Shown here in pieces: positions 26,907-35,406 of a stretch of 37,371 nucleotides of DNA (positions are counted from its first letter, which is position 1; each line of letters opens with the position of its first letter). The stretch lies in contig NZ_FNJD01000028.1 of NCBI RefSeq assembly GCF_900103185.1, positions 1 through 37,371 of the forward strand, given 5' to 3'. Position numbers and translations under genes: made by a program. The notes beneath the pieces are model-generated. The model did not search any database. It was given only the letters and a program-made list of their open reading frames with translations, and had not been told where the DNA came from. Origin of the DNA: Sulfitobacter litoralis. GTDB lineage: Bacteria; Pseudomonadota; Alphaproteobacteria; Rhodobacterales; Rhodobacteraceae.

Positions 26907-27674
26907 ATGGCGACGCGTCGAAACTGGACCGAAGACGAGGTAACAGAGGCTTTGTCGCTGTATCTGCGGCTGCCCTTTGGCAAGTTCCACTCTGGCACAC
27001 CGCAAATTATCCACATGGCCGAACGCATCGGGCGCACGCCGTCGTCTGTGGCGATGAAACTCTCCAACCTCGCCGCATTGGACGAAACGCTGCCGCAAAA
27101 GGGGCTCGCCAATCTGTCAGCGATGGACAGGCAGATGTGGGCGCGATATCGGCAGGATCCCTCCTTTGTATTTGCCGCCTATGAAGCACAGCTTGAGCCG
27201 CCAAAGCCCCAGATGGCCGGTTTTTCGGAACAACGGCAAGCAGACTGGATCGCCAAGCAATCAGAGGTCACCCGACGTGCGGTGGTGCAGCGCCGCGGTC
27301 AAAGCTTCTTCCGCGAAATGATCCTGAACAACTACCGGTCACGCTGCGCGCTGACAGGGATCGATGACGCGCGTCTTCTGACCGCAAGCCATATTGTCGG
27401 GTGGCAGGAGGACAAGGCGCAGCGGTTTTACCCTGAAAACGGTATCTGTCTGAACGCCCTGCATGATCGCGCCTTTGACCGGCATCTGATCAGTTTTGAC
27501 GACGACTACCGCATGCTCATCGCCGATGACATGCCTGATGAAGCCAAACGCAAACTAACTGCCGGGGTATCGGAAAGCCTGCAACTGCCCGAGCGGTTCC
27601 TGCCCGACCCTGCGTATCTACAACATCATCGACAGCGCATGGCCGAGCGGCAGAACAGGCCGCCGCTCGGTTAA
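26907..27674 (+). CDS. HNH endonuclease with N-terminal Myb/SANT-like region
   Basis: A 255-residue predicted nuclease. The C-terminal half is an HNH_2-like domain: R-R-G-Q-S-F-F-R at about 129-136, CALTG at 147-151, SHIVGW with H162, PENGICLNALHDRAFD with N178 and H186, matching the family found in putative restriction endonucleases. The N-terminal 60 residues (WTEDEVTEALSLYLRLPFGK, then GRTPSSVAMKLSNLAAL) look like a Myb/SANT or helix-turn-helix DNA-binding unit. No methyltransferase, helicase or toxin partner is adjacent. It lies 90 bases after the GH25 gene and runs convergently into the dehydrogenase gene with nine bases between stops. It may act on phage or modified DNA, but that is only inferred. 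Confidence 0.83.
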   Translation: MATRRNWTEDEVTEALSLYLRLPFGKFHSGTPQIIHMAERIGRTPSSVAMKLSNLAALDETLPQKGLANLSAMDRQMWARYRQDPSFVFAAYEAQLEPPKPQMAGFSEQRQADWIAKQSEVTRRAVVQRRGQSFFREMILNNYRSRCALTGIDDARLLTASHIVGWQEDKAQRFYPENGICLNALHDRAFDRHLISFDDDYRMLIADDMPDEAKRKLTAGVSESLQLPERFLPDPAYLQHHRQRMAERQNRPPLG

Positions 27675-27683
27675 GGTCAGGCT

Positions 27684-30176
27684 TTACCCATCCACGCGGA
27701 TCGTCGCGTTCTTGGGATCATAAGGACTGTCCTCGACGATCTCGGCGTCCCACAGCTGGTCGAACATCTTGATCTTTAGCTTGGTCCCGACCACGGCGAT
27801 CTCGGGTTTGACATAGCCCATGCCAATGGATCTACCGAAAGCCACCGAATACCCGCCCGAGGTCAGACGACCCACACGTGTGTCCCCGTGGTATAACACT
27901 TCGCGACCCCATGGATCGGCATCTTCTGGCCCGTCAATCAGGATCGTCACACATTTGCTGCGAATGCCATGTGCCTGCATCGCCTCCTTGCCGTGGAACT
28001 CTTTCGACAAGTCGACAAAGCGCGGCAGGTCGGCCTCAAGCGGGGTGGCGTCGCGACCCAGTTCATTCCCGAAGGCGCGGTATGATTTCTCCTGCCGCAG
28101 CCAGTTCTGCGCCCGTGCGCCGACCAGTTTCATCCCGTGCTTCTCGCCGGCTTTCTCAAGCAGATCGAACAGGTGGTTCTGCATCTCGATCGGGTGGTGC
28201 AGCTCCCAGCCCAACTCTCCGGTATAGGCGACGCGGATGGCACGCACGGGCACCATCCCAAGCTCTATGTTGCGCATGGTCAGCCAAGGGAACCGCTTGT
28301 TGCTGAGCACCGTTTCGGGATCAGCGTCCTTGATGATCTCTTTCAAGACATCGCGCGATTTCGGACCGGCAATGGCAAAAACACCCCATTGCGTGGTCAC
28401 ATCATGGCATTCGATATAGCCGAACTCGGGCGCTTTATCGGCGATGGCCTTGCGCAGGAAATCGCTGTCATAGGCGGTCCAGGCACCGGCAGACACGAGG
28501 TAGTATTCATCCTGCGCCAGCCGCACAATGGTATATTCGGTGCGCGTGGTACCGTTGATGGTCAGCGCATAGGTCAGGTTGATCCGCCCGACGGACGGCA
28601 GTTTGTTACACGTGAACCAGCTCAGGAATTCCGTCGCCCCCGGCCCCTTGACCAGATGCTTGGTAAAGGCGGTGGCATCAATCAGCCCCACACCTTCGCG
28701 GATCGCCTTGGCTTCCTCTACCACATGCTCCCACCACGCACCGCGCCGGAACGACCGGCTGGCGTGATCGTCAAAGCCCATGGGTGCAAAGTAGTTCGGA
28801 CGTTCCCAGCCGTTCACATGGCCAAACTGCGCACCACGGGCAGCCTGACGGTCATAGGCGGGCGAGGTCCGCAAGGGGCGACACGCAGGGCGTTCTTCGT
28901 CGGGATGGTGGAGGATATAGACGTGCTCATACGCTTCTTCGTTCTTGCGCGCGGCATATTCGGTGGTCATCCAGTCGCCATAGCGTTTGGGGTCCAGTGA
29001 CGCCATGTCGATCTCGGCCTCGCCGTCGACCATCATCTGCGCAAGGTAGTATCCCGTGCCCCCTGCCGCTGTGATCCCAAAGGAAAACCCTTCGGCCAGC
29101 CACATATTGCGCAGACCGGGCGCCGGACCAACCAGCGGGTTGCCGTCGGGCGTATAGCAGATTGGCCCGTTGAAATCGTCCTTCAAACCGGAGTCGGCGC
29201 AGGATGGCACACGTTCGGCCATCGCCATATACTGATCCGCAATCCGGTCCAGATCCAGCGGGAACAGATCGGCGCGGAAGCTGTCCGGCACGCCGTATTC
29301 AAACCGGGCCGGTGCGCCGTGCTCGTAGATGCCTAGAATCCAGCCGCCGCGTTCTTCGCGCGCGTAGGATTCATTGTCGGCGTCGCGCACAACCGGATGC
29401 TCCGGATTGCCTTCGGCGCGCCATTTGACCAGCTCCGGATCCTGATCCATCACGATAAATGTATGTTCTACCGGAATGGCGGGCATCTTGATCCCAAGCA
29501 TCTGAGCCGTCCGCTGCGCGTGGTTGCCGCTGGCGGTGACAACATGCTCGGCGGTGATCACGACCTGCTCGTCCGAGGGCACTAGGTTGCCGCCCTTCTC
29601 GACCATCTTGGTGACGGTGACTTCCCAAGCTTCCCCGTTCCAGTGAAACGCATCGGCCTGCCATCTGCGTTCGATCATCACGCCGCGCTGCCGCGCCCCT
29701 TTGGCCATCGCCATGGTGACGTCGGCGGGGTTAATGTAGCCGTCGGTATCGTGATACAGTGCGCCTTTCAGATCGTCGGTCTTGATCAGCGGCCATTTTG
29801 CCTTGATCTCATCCGGCGTCATGAAGGTGTAGGGCACGCCACAGGTCTCTGCCGTGGAGGCATAGAGCATGTATTCGTCCATGCGCGCGTCCGTCTGCGC
29901 CATGCGCAGGTTGCCGACCACGGCAAAGCCCGCGTTCAGACCGGTTTCTTCCTCAAGCGTTTTATAGAACTTGATCGAATAGTCATGAATGTGCGTCGTC
30001 GCAAAGGACATGTTGAAATAGGGCAACAACCCCGCCGCGTGCCAGGTAGAGCCAGAGGTCAGCTCGTCCCGCTCAAGCAGCATCACATCATCCCATCCGG
30101 CGCGGGCCAGATGATAGGCAATCGATGTGCCGACGGCACCGCCGCCCACTACCAGTGCTTTGACTTGAGTTTTCAT
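27684..30176 (-). CDS. FAD-dependent dehydrogenase with GcvT domains, dimethylglycine/sarcosine dehydrogenase-like
   Basis: An 830-residue fusion of an N-terminal DAO-type flavin domain and C-terminal GcvT (aminomethyltransferase) domains, the plan of dimethylglycine and sarcosine dehydrogenases. Such enzymes oxidise N-methyl groups and pass the one-carbon unit to tetrahydrofolate. The flavin motif VVGGGAVGTSIAYHLARAG lies at 9-27, and SGSTWHAAGLL has H46 at the place where family members attach FAD covalently. FAD contacts recur at GFSFGITAAGGTGYYLAQ. The GcvT part starts near residue 430 and shows GVGLIDATAFTKHLVKGPGA and YTGELGWELHHP. Substrate may be dimethylglycine, sarcosine or another methylamine from glycine betaine breakdown; the sequence alone does not decide. 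Confidence 0.88.
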   Translation of the reverse strand: MKTQVKALVVGGGAVGTSIAYHLARAGWDDVMLLERDELTSGSTWHAAGLLPYFNMSFATTHIHDYSIKFYKTLEEETGLNAGFAVVGNLRMAQTDARMDEYMLYASTAETCGVPYTFMTPDEIKAKWPLIKTDDLKGALYHDTDGYINPADVTMAMAKGARQRGVMIERRWQADAFHWNGEAWEVTVTKMVEKGGNLVPSDEQVVITAEHVVTASGNHAQRTAQMLGIKMPAIPVEHTFIVMDQDPELVKWRAEGNPEHPVVRDADNESYAREERGGWILGIYEHGAPARFEYGVPDSFRADLFPLDLDRIADQYMAMAERVPSCADSGLKDDFNGPICYTPDGNPLVGPAPGLRNMWLAEGFSFGITAAGGTGYYLAQMMVDGEAEIDMASLDPKRYGDWMTTEYAARKNEEAYEHVYILHHPDEERPACRPLRTSPAYDRQAARGAQFGHVNGWERPNYFAPMGFDDHASRSFRRGAWWEHVVEEAKAIREGVGLIDATAFTKHLVKGPGATEFLSWFTCNKLPSVGRINLTYALTINGTTRTEYTIVRLAQDEYYLVSAGAWTAYDSDFLRKAIADKAPEFGYIECHDVTTQWGVFAIAGPKSRDVLKEIIKDADPETVLSNKRFPWLTMRNIELGMVPVRAIRVAYTGELGWELHHPIEMQNHLFDLLEKAGEKHGMKLVGARAQNWLRQEKSYRAFGNELGRDATPLEADLPRFVDLSKEFHGKEAMQAHGIRSKCVTILIDGPEDADPWGREVLYHGDTRVGRLTSGGYSVAFGRSIGMGYVKPEIAVVGTKLKIKMFDQLWDAEIVEDSPYDPKNATIRVDG

Positions 30177-30319
30177 GAATCCGATGCTCCGCCAGAATAG
30201 GTCCTAGCGACATTTAGCAGCCCTTGCGCAAAACGCAGAACCCAGCCGACCAAAGACAGCACAAATGCGACCAACGTCGAAAAACTCGCGCATCCGCCGC
30301 TTCCAAATGGAAATAAATC

Positions 30320-30357
30320 CCCGCCGGAGGCATCGCGTCCCTGCCCTAGGCAGGGAC
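30320..30357 (-). terminator. Hairpin and repeat after the D-lactate dehydrogenase gene
   Basis: GTCCCTGCC (30337-30345) and GGCAGGGAC (30349-30357) form a perfect nine-pair stem with loop CTA, 26 bases past the stop of the minus-strand gene. Beside it is CCCGCCGGAGGC (30321-30332), which also occurs at 4528-4539. It is likely a terminator of the dehydrogenase gene. Confidence 0.55.
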
Positions 30358-30382
30358 CGATTTAGTATTTTGCGCTAACCTG

Positions 30383-31795
30383 TTACGCGACAGCTTCGGG
30401 TAGAATCTTGCCCGGGTTCATAATATTATTGGGGTCTAGCGCCTGCTTGATCGCGCCCATGACATCGACTGCGGCCCCAAGCTCTTTGACCAGATAGGGG
30501 CGTTTGCCCTGTCCGATGCCATGCTCACCCGTGCAGGTCCCCTCCATCGAGATCGCGAGCTCGTTGAGCCAGCTGATAAAACTTTCGGCGCGGGCGACTT
30601 CATCCGCGTCGTCCATATCCAGCAGCAGCGAGGCGTGGAAATTGCCGTCACCTGCGTGGCCGACGATGGGCGCGATCAGGTCCAGCTCCGCCGCTTTGGC
30701 GTTCGCGCGACCGACCGCTTCGGCCAGCCTTGAGATCGGCACACAAACGTCGGTCGCCACCGCCTTGCAGCCGGGGCGCAGGGCCAGCATCGCCCAATAG
30801 GCATCATGGCGCGCTTGCCACAGCTTGTTGCGTTCCTCCATCGTGGTGGTCGCCTGATAATCGGTGCCGCCGTTTTCATCGGCGAGCGCTGCGAATGTCT
30901 CAGTCTGTTCGACCACCCCCGCGTCAGAGCCGTGGAACTCCAGCAGCAACATCGGCGTTTCGGGTAGCGACAGCTTGGCATAGCCGTTCACCGCGCGCAC
31001 GACCATCGCGTCCAGCAGCTCTATCCGCGCGACGGGCAGCCCGTATTGGATCACGCTTTGCACCGTTTCACAGGCCGCCTCGACCGAGGGGAAGGAACAG
31101 CGGGCAGAGCTGATCGCCTCGGGGATGCCTTGCAGCTTCAGCGTGATTTCGGTGATCACGCCCAATGTCCCTTCAGAGCCCACCATCAGACGCGTCAGAT
31201 CGTATCCCGCAGATGATTTGCGCGCCCGTGCGCCAGTGCGGATTACCGTGCCATCGGCCATCACCGCCTCGACCGCCAGCACGTTGTCCTTCATCGTGCC
31301 ATAGCGCACCGCATTGGTGCCCGAGGCCCGCGTCGCCGTCATCCCGCCAAGCGAAGCATTGGCCCCGGGATCAATGGGAAAGAACAGGCCCTGATCCCGC
31401 AGATGGGTGTTCAGCGCCTCGCGGGTGACGCCGGGTTGCACGCGGCAATCCAGATCGCCGGCGTTGACTTCGACCACCGCGTCCATCTGGGTGACGTCAA
31501 TCGACACACCCCCCGCGGGCGCATTCACATGCCCCTCAAGCGAGGTGCCGGTGCCAAAGGCGATGACCGGCACCTTATGCGCGGCGCAGACCTTGACCAC
31601 AGCGGCGACATCGTCGGTCGAACGGGCAAAGACCACGGCGTCGGGGGCCTGATTTCTGATCCAGGTCGTCGTATGCCCGTGCTGTTCGCGGATCGCTTCG
31701 CCCGTCTGGAATCGTTCGCCGAATTGCTGCTTGAGGATACCCAAAGCGGTGTCGATCCCGGTCTCGTTGCGGGGCATGTCGGTGGTCTGTGCCAT
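30383..31795 (-). CDS. FAD-binding oxidoreductase, D-lactate dehydrogenase (cytochrome)/GlcD-like
   Basis: A 470-residue flavoprotein of the vanillyl-alcohol-oxidase superfamily that oxidises a D-2-hydroxyacid and gives electrons to the respiratory chain. The PCMH FAD domain has FGTGTSLEGHVNAP (about 81-94), PGANASLGGMTATRASGT (about 143-160) and MVGSEGTLGVITE. The cap domain ends with PIVGHAGDGNFHASLLL, TCTGEHGIGQGKRPYL and DPNNIMNPGKILP, the signature of D-lactate dehydrogenases and glycolate oxidase GlcD. No glcE or glcF follows, so a lone D-lactate dehydrogenase is more likely than glycolate oxidase. AAAGGAAAG before the ATG supports the start. It lies 30 bases after the gamma-glutamyltransferase gene and may share its transcript. 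Confidence 0.9.
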   Translation of the reverse strand: MAQTTDMPRNETGIDTALGILKQQFGERFQTGEAIREQHGHTTTWIRNQAPDAVVFARSTDDVAAVVKVCAAHKVPVIAFGTGTSLEGHVNAPAGGVSIDVTQMDAVVEVNAGDLDCRVQPGVTREALNTHLRDQGLFFPIDPGANASLGGMTATRASGTNAVRYGTMKDNVLAVEAVMADGTVIRTGARARKSSAGYDLTRLMVGSEGTLGVITEITLKLQGIPEAISSARCSFPSVEAACETVQSVIQYGLPVARIELLDAMVVRAVNGYAKLSLPETPMLLLEFHGSDAGVVEQTETFAALADENGGTDYQATTTMEERNKLWQARHDAYWAMLALRPGCKAVATDVCVPISRLAEAVGRANAKAAELDLIAPIVGHAGDGNFHASLLLDMDDADEVARAESFISWLNELAISMEGTCTGEHGIGQGKRPYLVKELGAAVDVMGAIKQALDPNNIMNPGKILPEAVA

Positions 31796-31825
31796 GTGGT
31801 CTTTCCTTTGGTTCAGAATGGGCGA

Positions 31826-33634
31826 TCACTCGCCAAGGGCGATGCCTTCGCGGCGCGGGTCAGCCCCGCCGCGCAGATCATCGCCAATCGAAATCATATG
31901 CAAGCCCGAGGTCAGCGCGCGGGTGTTCACCTCGTAGCCAAGCGCGGTCAACGCATCGGCCATCGCGGCGGCGTCGGTGCCTTCTTCTAAGTCATAGGGG
32001 CCGAAACGGTTGATCGCATGGGGCAGTGCTGCAGCTTGTTGCACATCCATACCCCAATCCAGATGCGCGATGATCGCGCCCGCGACATAGCCGATGATGC
32101 GGCTGCCACCGGGGCTGCCCACGGCCAAAACCGGCGCGCCATCTTTCATTACAATCGTCGGTGCCATCGACGAGCGCGGGCGTTTTCCCGGCTCGACCCG
32201 ATTGGTAATCGGCACGCCATCGGTATGCGACCGGAAAGAGAAATCCGTCAGCTCGTTGTTCAACAAAAGCCCGCGCACCATCAGGCGGCTCCCAAAGCCG
32301 TTTTCGATGGTGGTGGTCATGCTTGCGACATTGCCCATGCTGTCCACGATCGACACATGCGAGGTCGAGGGCAGCTCGATAGAGATATCATCGGCAAAGT
32401 TTAAGGCATGGTCAAAAGCGGGCGCGCCCGCGGTGACTTCGGGCAGCGCATCGTCGCCCTGCAACAACTGGGCGCGTTCCGCCAGATAGGATTGGTCGAG
32501 CATACCGGTCACCGGCACCGGCACATAATCGGTATCGGCCACATAGCGCCCCCGATCCGCAAAGGCGAGCCGCGAGGCATCGCCGATCAGCCGCAGCACA
32601 TCTGCGTCCGCCGGTCCGGCGCTCAGGTCCGCGTTTTCCAACAGCCCCAGTATTTGCCCAACGGCCAGCGCACCAGAGGACGGCGGCCCCATGCCACAGA
32701 CCTCATGCCCGTGATAGGGCGCGCAAAGGGCGTCGCGTTCCTTGACCCGATAGATCGACAGATCGGCCTCTGACAGCACACCGGGGTTGGTGGCCCCTTG
32801 GACAGCCCCCACGATGTCGCGCGCAATGTCGCCGGTATAGAAAGCATCGGCCCCGCGTTCCGCCAGCGCTGCAACCGTGCGGGCATAATCGGGATTCTTG
32901 AGCGTATCGCCTGCTTGAACCGGCACGCCATTGGGCATGAAGTAATCTGCGGTTGTCGCGGAGGTTGCCAGCCGTTCGGCGTCATCAGCCACCAGCCCCG
33001 CAAGGCGTGGGGACACGGCAAAGCCCTTCTCGGCCAGTGCGACAGAGGGGGCCAGCAGCTCGGCCCAGGGCTGGTTGCCCCATTTCTCATGCGCTGCGGC
33101 CATCAACGCAGGGGTGCCCGGCGTGCCGACCGACCGCCCGCCAACGACGGCGTCAAAGAACCCCAGCGGCACACCTTGATCGTCCTGAAAGAGTTGCGGC
33201 GTGACCGCCAGCGGCGCGGTTTCGCGCCCGTCCAGCGTGGTCAGCTTGCCCGATGCGGCGTCATACCAGACCAGAAACGCCCCGCCGCCCAGGCCAGAGC
33301 TTTGCGGTTCAACCAGCCCCAGCATCGCTTGGACGGCGACCAGCGCATCGGCAGCGGTGCCGCCCCGTGCCAGCACATCCGCCCCCGCCTGAACCGCATG
33401 AGGGTTGGCGGCGGCGACCATCCAGTTCTGAGCTATGACGGGTTCGCCCGCATCCTTAGCCTCGAAGGCGGCGGTGATCTGCGGCGACATGGCGGTAAAG
33501 CTGCCTTGACCGGCACCTTCGGGGGCGACGCTATCGGCGGCCTGTTGCGCGATAGCGGCCCCGCTTACAAAACCGCCTATGGCGATGGCTGTGCAGGTCC
33601 GCCCGATGTATTTTACAATGTGATGTGCAAGCAT
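31826..33634 (-). CDS. ggt: Gamma-glutamyltransferase
   Basis: Periplasmic enzyme that hydrolyses glutathione and other gamma-glutamyl compounds or transfers the glutamyl group. The 602-residue precursor has a signal peptide (TAIAIGGFVSGAAIA, cleavage near residue 29). It must cut itself into two subunits before T424, the nucleophile in ELPSTSHVSIVD. Other family marks are DGRETAP (R137 binds the glutamyl carboxylate), GLGGGAFLVW, LLNNELTDFSF and GSPGGSRIIGY. A GGGGAGGGG ribosome binding site precedes ATG 33634. Together with the GST upstream and the amino-acid and hydroxyacid dehydrogenases around it, it may feed glutamate and cysteinylglycine into the cell. Confidence 0.94.
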   Translation of the reverse strand: MLAHHIVKYIGRTCTAIAIGGFVSGAAIAQQAADSVAPEGAGQGSFTAMSPQITAAFEAKDAGEPVIAQNWMVAAANPHAVQAGADVLARGGTAADALVAVQAMLGLVEPQSSGLGGGAFLVWYDAASGKLTTLDGRETAPLAVTPQLFQDDQGVPLGFFDAVVGGRSVGTPGTPALMAAAHEKWGNQPWAELLAPSVALAEKGFAVSPRLAGLVADDAERLATSATTADYFMPNGVPVQAGDTLKNPDYARTVAALAERGADAFYTGDIARDIVGAVQGATNPGVLSEADLSIYRVKERDALCAPYHGHEVCGMGPPSSGALAVGQILGLLENADLSAGPADADVLRLIGDASRLAFADRGRYVADTDYVPVPVTGMLDQSYLAERAQLLQGDDALPEVTAGAPAFDHALNFADDISIELPSTSHVSIVDSMGNVASMTTTIENGFGSRLMVRGLLLNNELTDFSFRSHTDGVPITNRVEPGKRPRSSMAPTIVMKDGAPVLAVGSPGGSRIIGYVAGAIIAHLDWGMDVQQAAALPHAINRFGPYDLEEGTDAAAMADALTALGYEVNTRALTSGLHMISIGDDLRGGADPRREGIALGE

Positions 33635-33715
33635 GGTCCCCTCCCCGTTCCGGTGCTCGGGGTCAACCTACTTGTTTTTAGCGCCAGCGCAAATTGAACC
33701 GTGCCGGCGCCGCGC

Positions 33716-34702
33716 CTAAAGCATCGAGGGTACGACCTGATCCGGCGGACGGTGCCCGTCTTCGAAGGTCTTGATGTTGATGATGACCTTCTCGCCCATC
33801 TCGACGCGGCCCTCTAGCGTGGCCGACCCCATATGCGGCAAGAGCACGACATTGGTCAGCTCGCGCAGACGCGGATTGATGGCTGTGCCGTGTTCATAAA
33901 CGTCCAGCCCAGCCCCTTGCAGCTCCCCGGCGCGCAGCATCCGCGTGAGGGCATTTTCGTCGATAACTTCCCCCCGAGAGGTGTTTACGATCACCGCATC
34001 CGGCTTCATCAGTTTAAGCCGGCGGGCGTTCATCAGGTGGAAGGTGCTTGGGGTGTGGGGGCAGTTGATGCTCATCACGTCCATCCGCGCAACCATTTGA
34101 TCAAGGCTTTCCCAATAGGTCGCGCCTAGGCTCTCTTCGATCTCGGGGCGCAGGCGGCGGCGGTTGTGGTAATGAACCTGCATCCCGAACGCGGCAGCGC
34201 GGCGCGCGACAGCTTGACCGATACGCCCCATCCCTAGAATGCCCAAGCGACGGCCGCTGACACGCCCCCCAAGCAACGCGGTCGGGGCCCAGCCCTGCCA
34301 GTCGCCTGACTGCATCTGCGCCATCCCTTCGGACATGCGCCGCGTCACGGCAAGAATCAGGGCCATGGTCATGTCTGCGGTGTCTTCGGTGAGCACACCG
34401 GGGGTGTTCGAGACCAAGATACCGCGCTGCCGGGCCGTCATCACGTCAATATGATCGACGCCCGCCCCGTAGTTCGCGATCAGTTTAAGCCGGTCCCCCG
34501 CCTGCCCGATCAGGGCCGCGTCAATTTCGTCGGTCACGGTGGGCACTAGAATATCCGCGGTTTTCATGGCTTCGCCCAGTTCAGAGCGGGTCATCGGCGT
34601 GTCATCATCGCGCAACGTCACATTGAACAGTTCCGTCAATCGCTTTTCGACGACTTCCGGCAACCGTCGCGTGACTACAACACTTAGCGGTTGCTTTGAC
34701 AT
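33716..34702 (-). CDS. D-2-hydroxyacid dehydrogenase, glycerate dehydrogenase/glyoxylate reductase-like
   Basis: A 328-residue NAD(P)-dependent dehydrogenase interconverting D-glycerate and hydroxypyruvate or glycolate and glyoxylate. The nucleotide fold has LGILGMGRIGQAVARRAAAF at 153-172, with HNRRR after it (R residues suggest NADP preference). Catalytic R243 (NTSRGEVID) and H290 (LLPHMGSAT) are in place. At the usual glutamate site the sequence is LDVYEHGTAINP, so the canonical E of the R-E-H triad appears as G272, with E270 two residues before. This variant may be normal for roseobacter relatives. GGGAGG upstream supports the start. It is divergent from the SH3-domain gene. Confidence 0.87.
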   Translation of the reverse strand: MSKQPLSVVVTRRLPEVVEKRLTELFNVTLRDDDTPMTRSELGEAMKTADILVPTVTDEIDAALIGQAGDRLKLIANYGAGVDHIDVMTARQRGILVSNTPGVLTEDTADMTMALILAVTRRMSEGMAQMQSGDWQGWAPTALLGGRVSGRRLGILGMGRIGQAVARRAAAFGMQVHYHNRRRLRPEIEESLGATYWESLDQMVARMDVMSINCPHTPSTFHLMNARRLKLMKPDAVIVNTSRGEVIDENALTRMLRAGELQGAGLDVYEHGTAINPRLRELTNVVLLPHMGSATLEGRVEMGEKVIINIKTFEDGHRPPDQVVPSML

Positions 34703-34828
34703 TGTGGGCCTCCCAAATATGGCTTTGCACTGTGCTTGATGGCATGGTGTCCCAAGCAGAGACGAGGCACAAGAACCTCGCAGGGCAAAACTGCATTAAA
34801 TCAACGGCAATAGACCAGACAGGCAGTC

Positions 34829-35335
34829 ATGATACCGAAGTTACGTTCCGTCCTTTTAGGCGCTTTTGCAGCTGTTCACCTGTTCAGCGCCCCCGTTTAT
34901 TCGGAGGAGGTCGGACAGGTGACGAACCTGCCGGTGCCCCGCTTTGTGTCTATGAAAGCCAGCGAGGGGAATGTGCGGCGCGGTCCTTCGCTGACGCACC
35001 GGATCGATTGGGTGTTCAAACATCGCGACCTGCCCCTGCGCATCACGGCAGAGCACGGCCACTGGCGCCGCGTCGAAGACCGCGACGGCATGGGCGGCTG
35101 GGTCCATTATTCCCTATTATCCGGCACGCGCACCGTTTTGGTCGAACAGGACCGCCTGCAATTGCGGGCGCGTCCCGACCCAAAGGCCCCTATCGAGGCA
35201 GAACTTGAACTGGGCGTGATCGCGCGGCTCGGGGCATGCGACCTTGAATGGTGCTACTTGCGGGTCGACGGCTTTAAGGGCTGGGCCCCTAAGGCGCGGC
35301 TGTGGGGCGTGGGCGCGCAAGAGCTGCGCGACTAG
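34829..35335 (+). CDS. SH3 domain-containing secreted protein
   Basis: A 168-residue exported protein with a signal peptide (LLGAFAAVHLFSAPVYS, cleavage near 25) and two bacterial SH3-like repeats. The first runs through ASEGNVRRGPSLTHRIDWVF and HWRRVEDRDGMGGWVHYSLL; the second through DRLQLRARPDPKAPIEAELE and YLRVDGFKGWAPKARLWG. C-terminal cysteines (GACDLEWCYLR) may form a disulphide. SH3b proteins of this kind usually bind peptidoglycan or peptides in the periplasm; no catalytic domain is attached. It shares a short divergent region with the hydroxyacid dehydrogenase gene, an arrangement I believe is common in this group. Confidence 0.85.
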   Translation: MIPKLRSVLLGAFAAVHLFSAPVYSEEVGQVTNLPVPRFVSMKASEGNVRRGPSLTHRIDWVFKHRDLPLRITAEHGHWRRVEDRDGMGGWVHYSLLSGTRTVLVEQDRLQLRARPDPKAPIEAELELGVIARLGACDLEWCYLRVDGFKGWAPKARLWGVGAQELRD

Positions 35336-35406
35336 CCCTGCAATTGCACATGGCGCGATCTTGGGCTTAGGTGACGCAACACCTTACCCAGCGATCAGGA
35401 GCCCCC

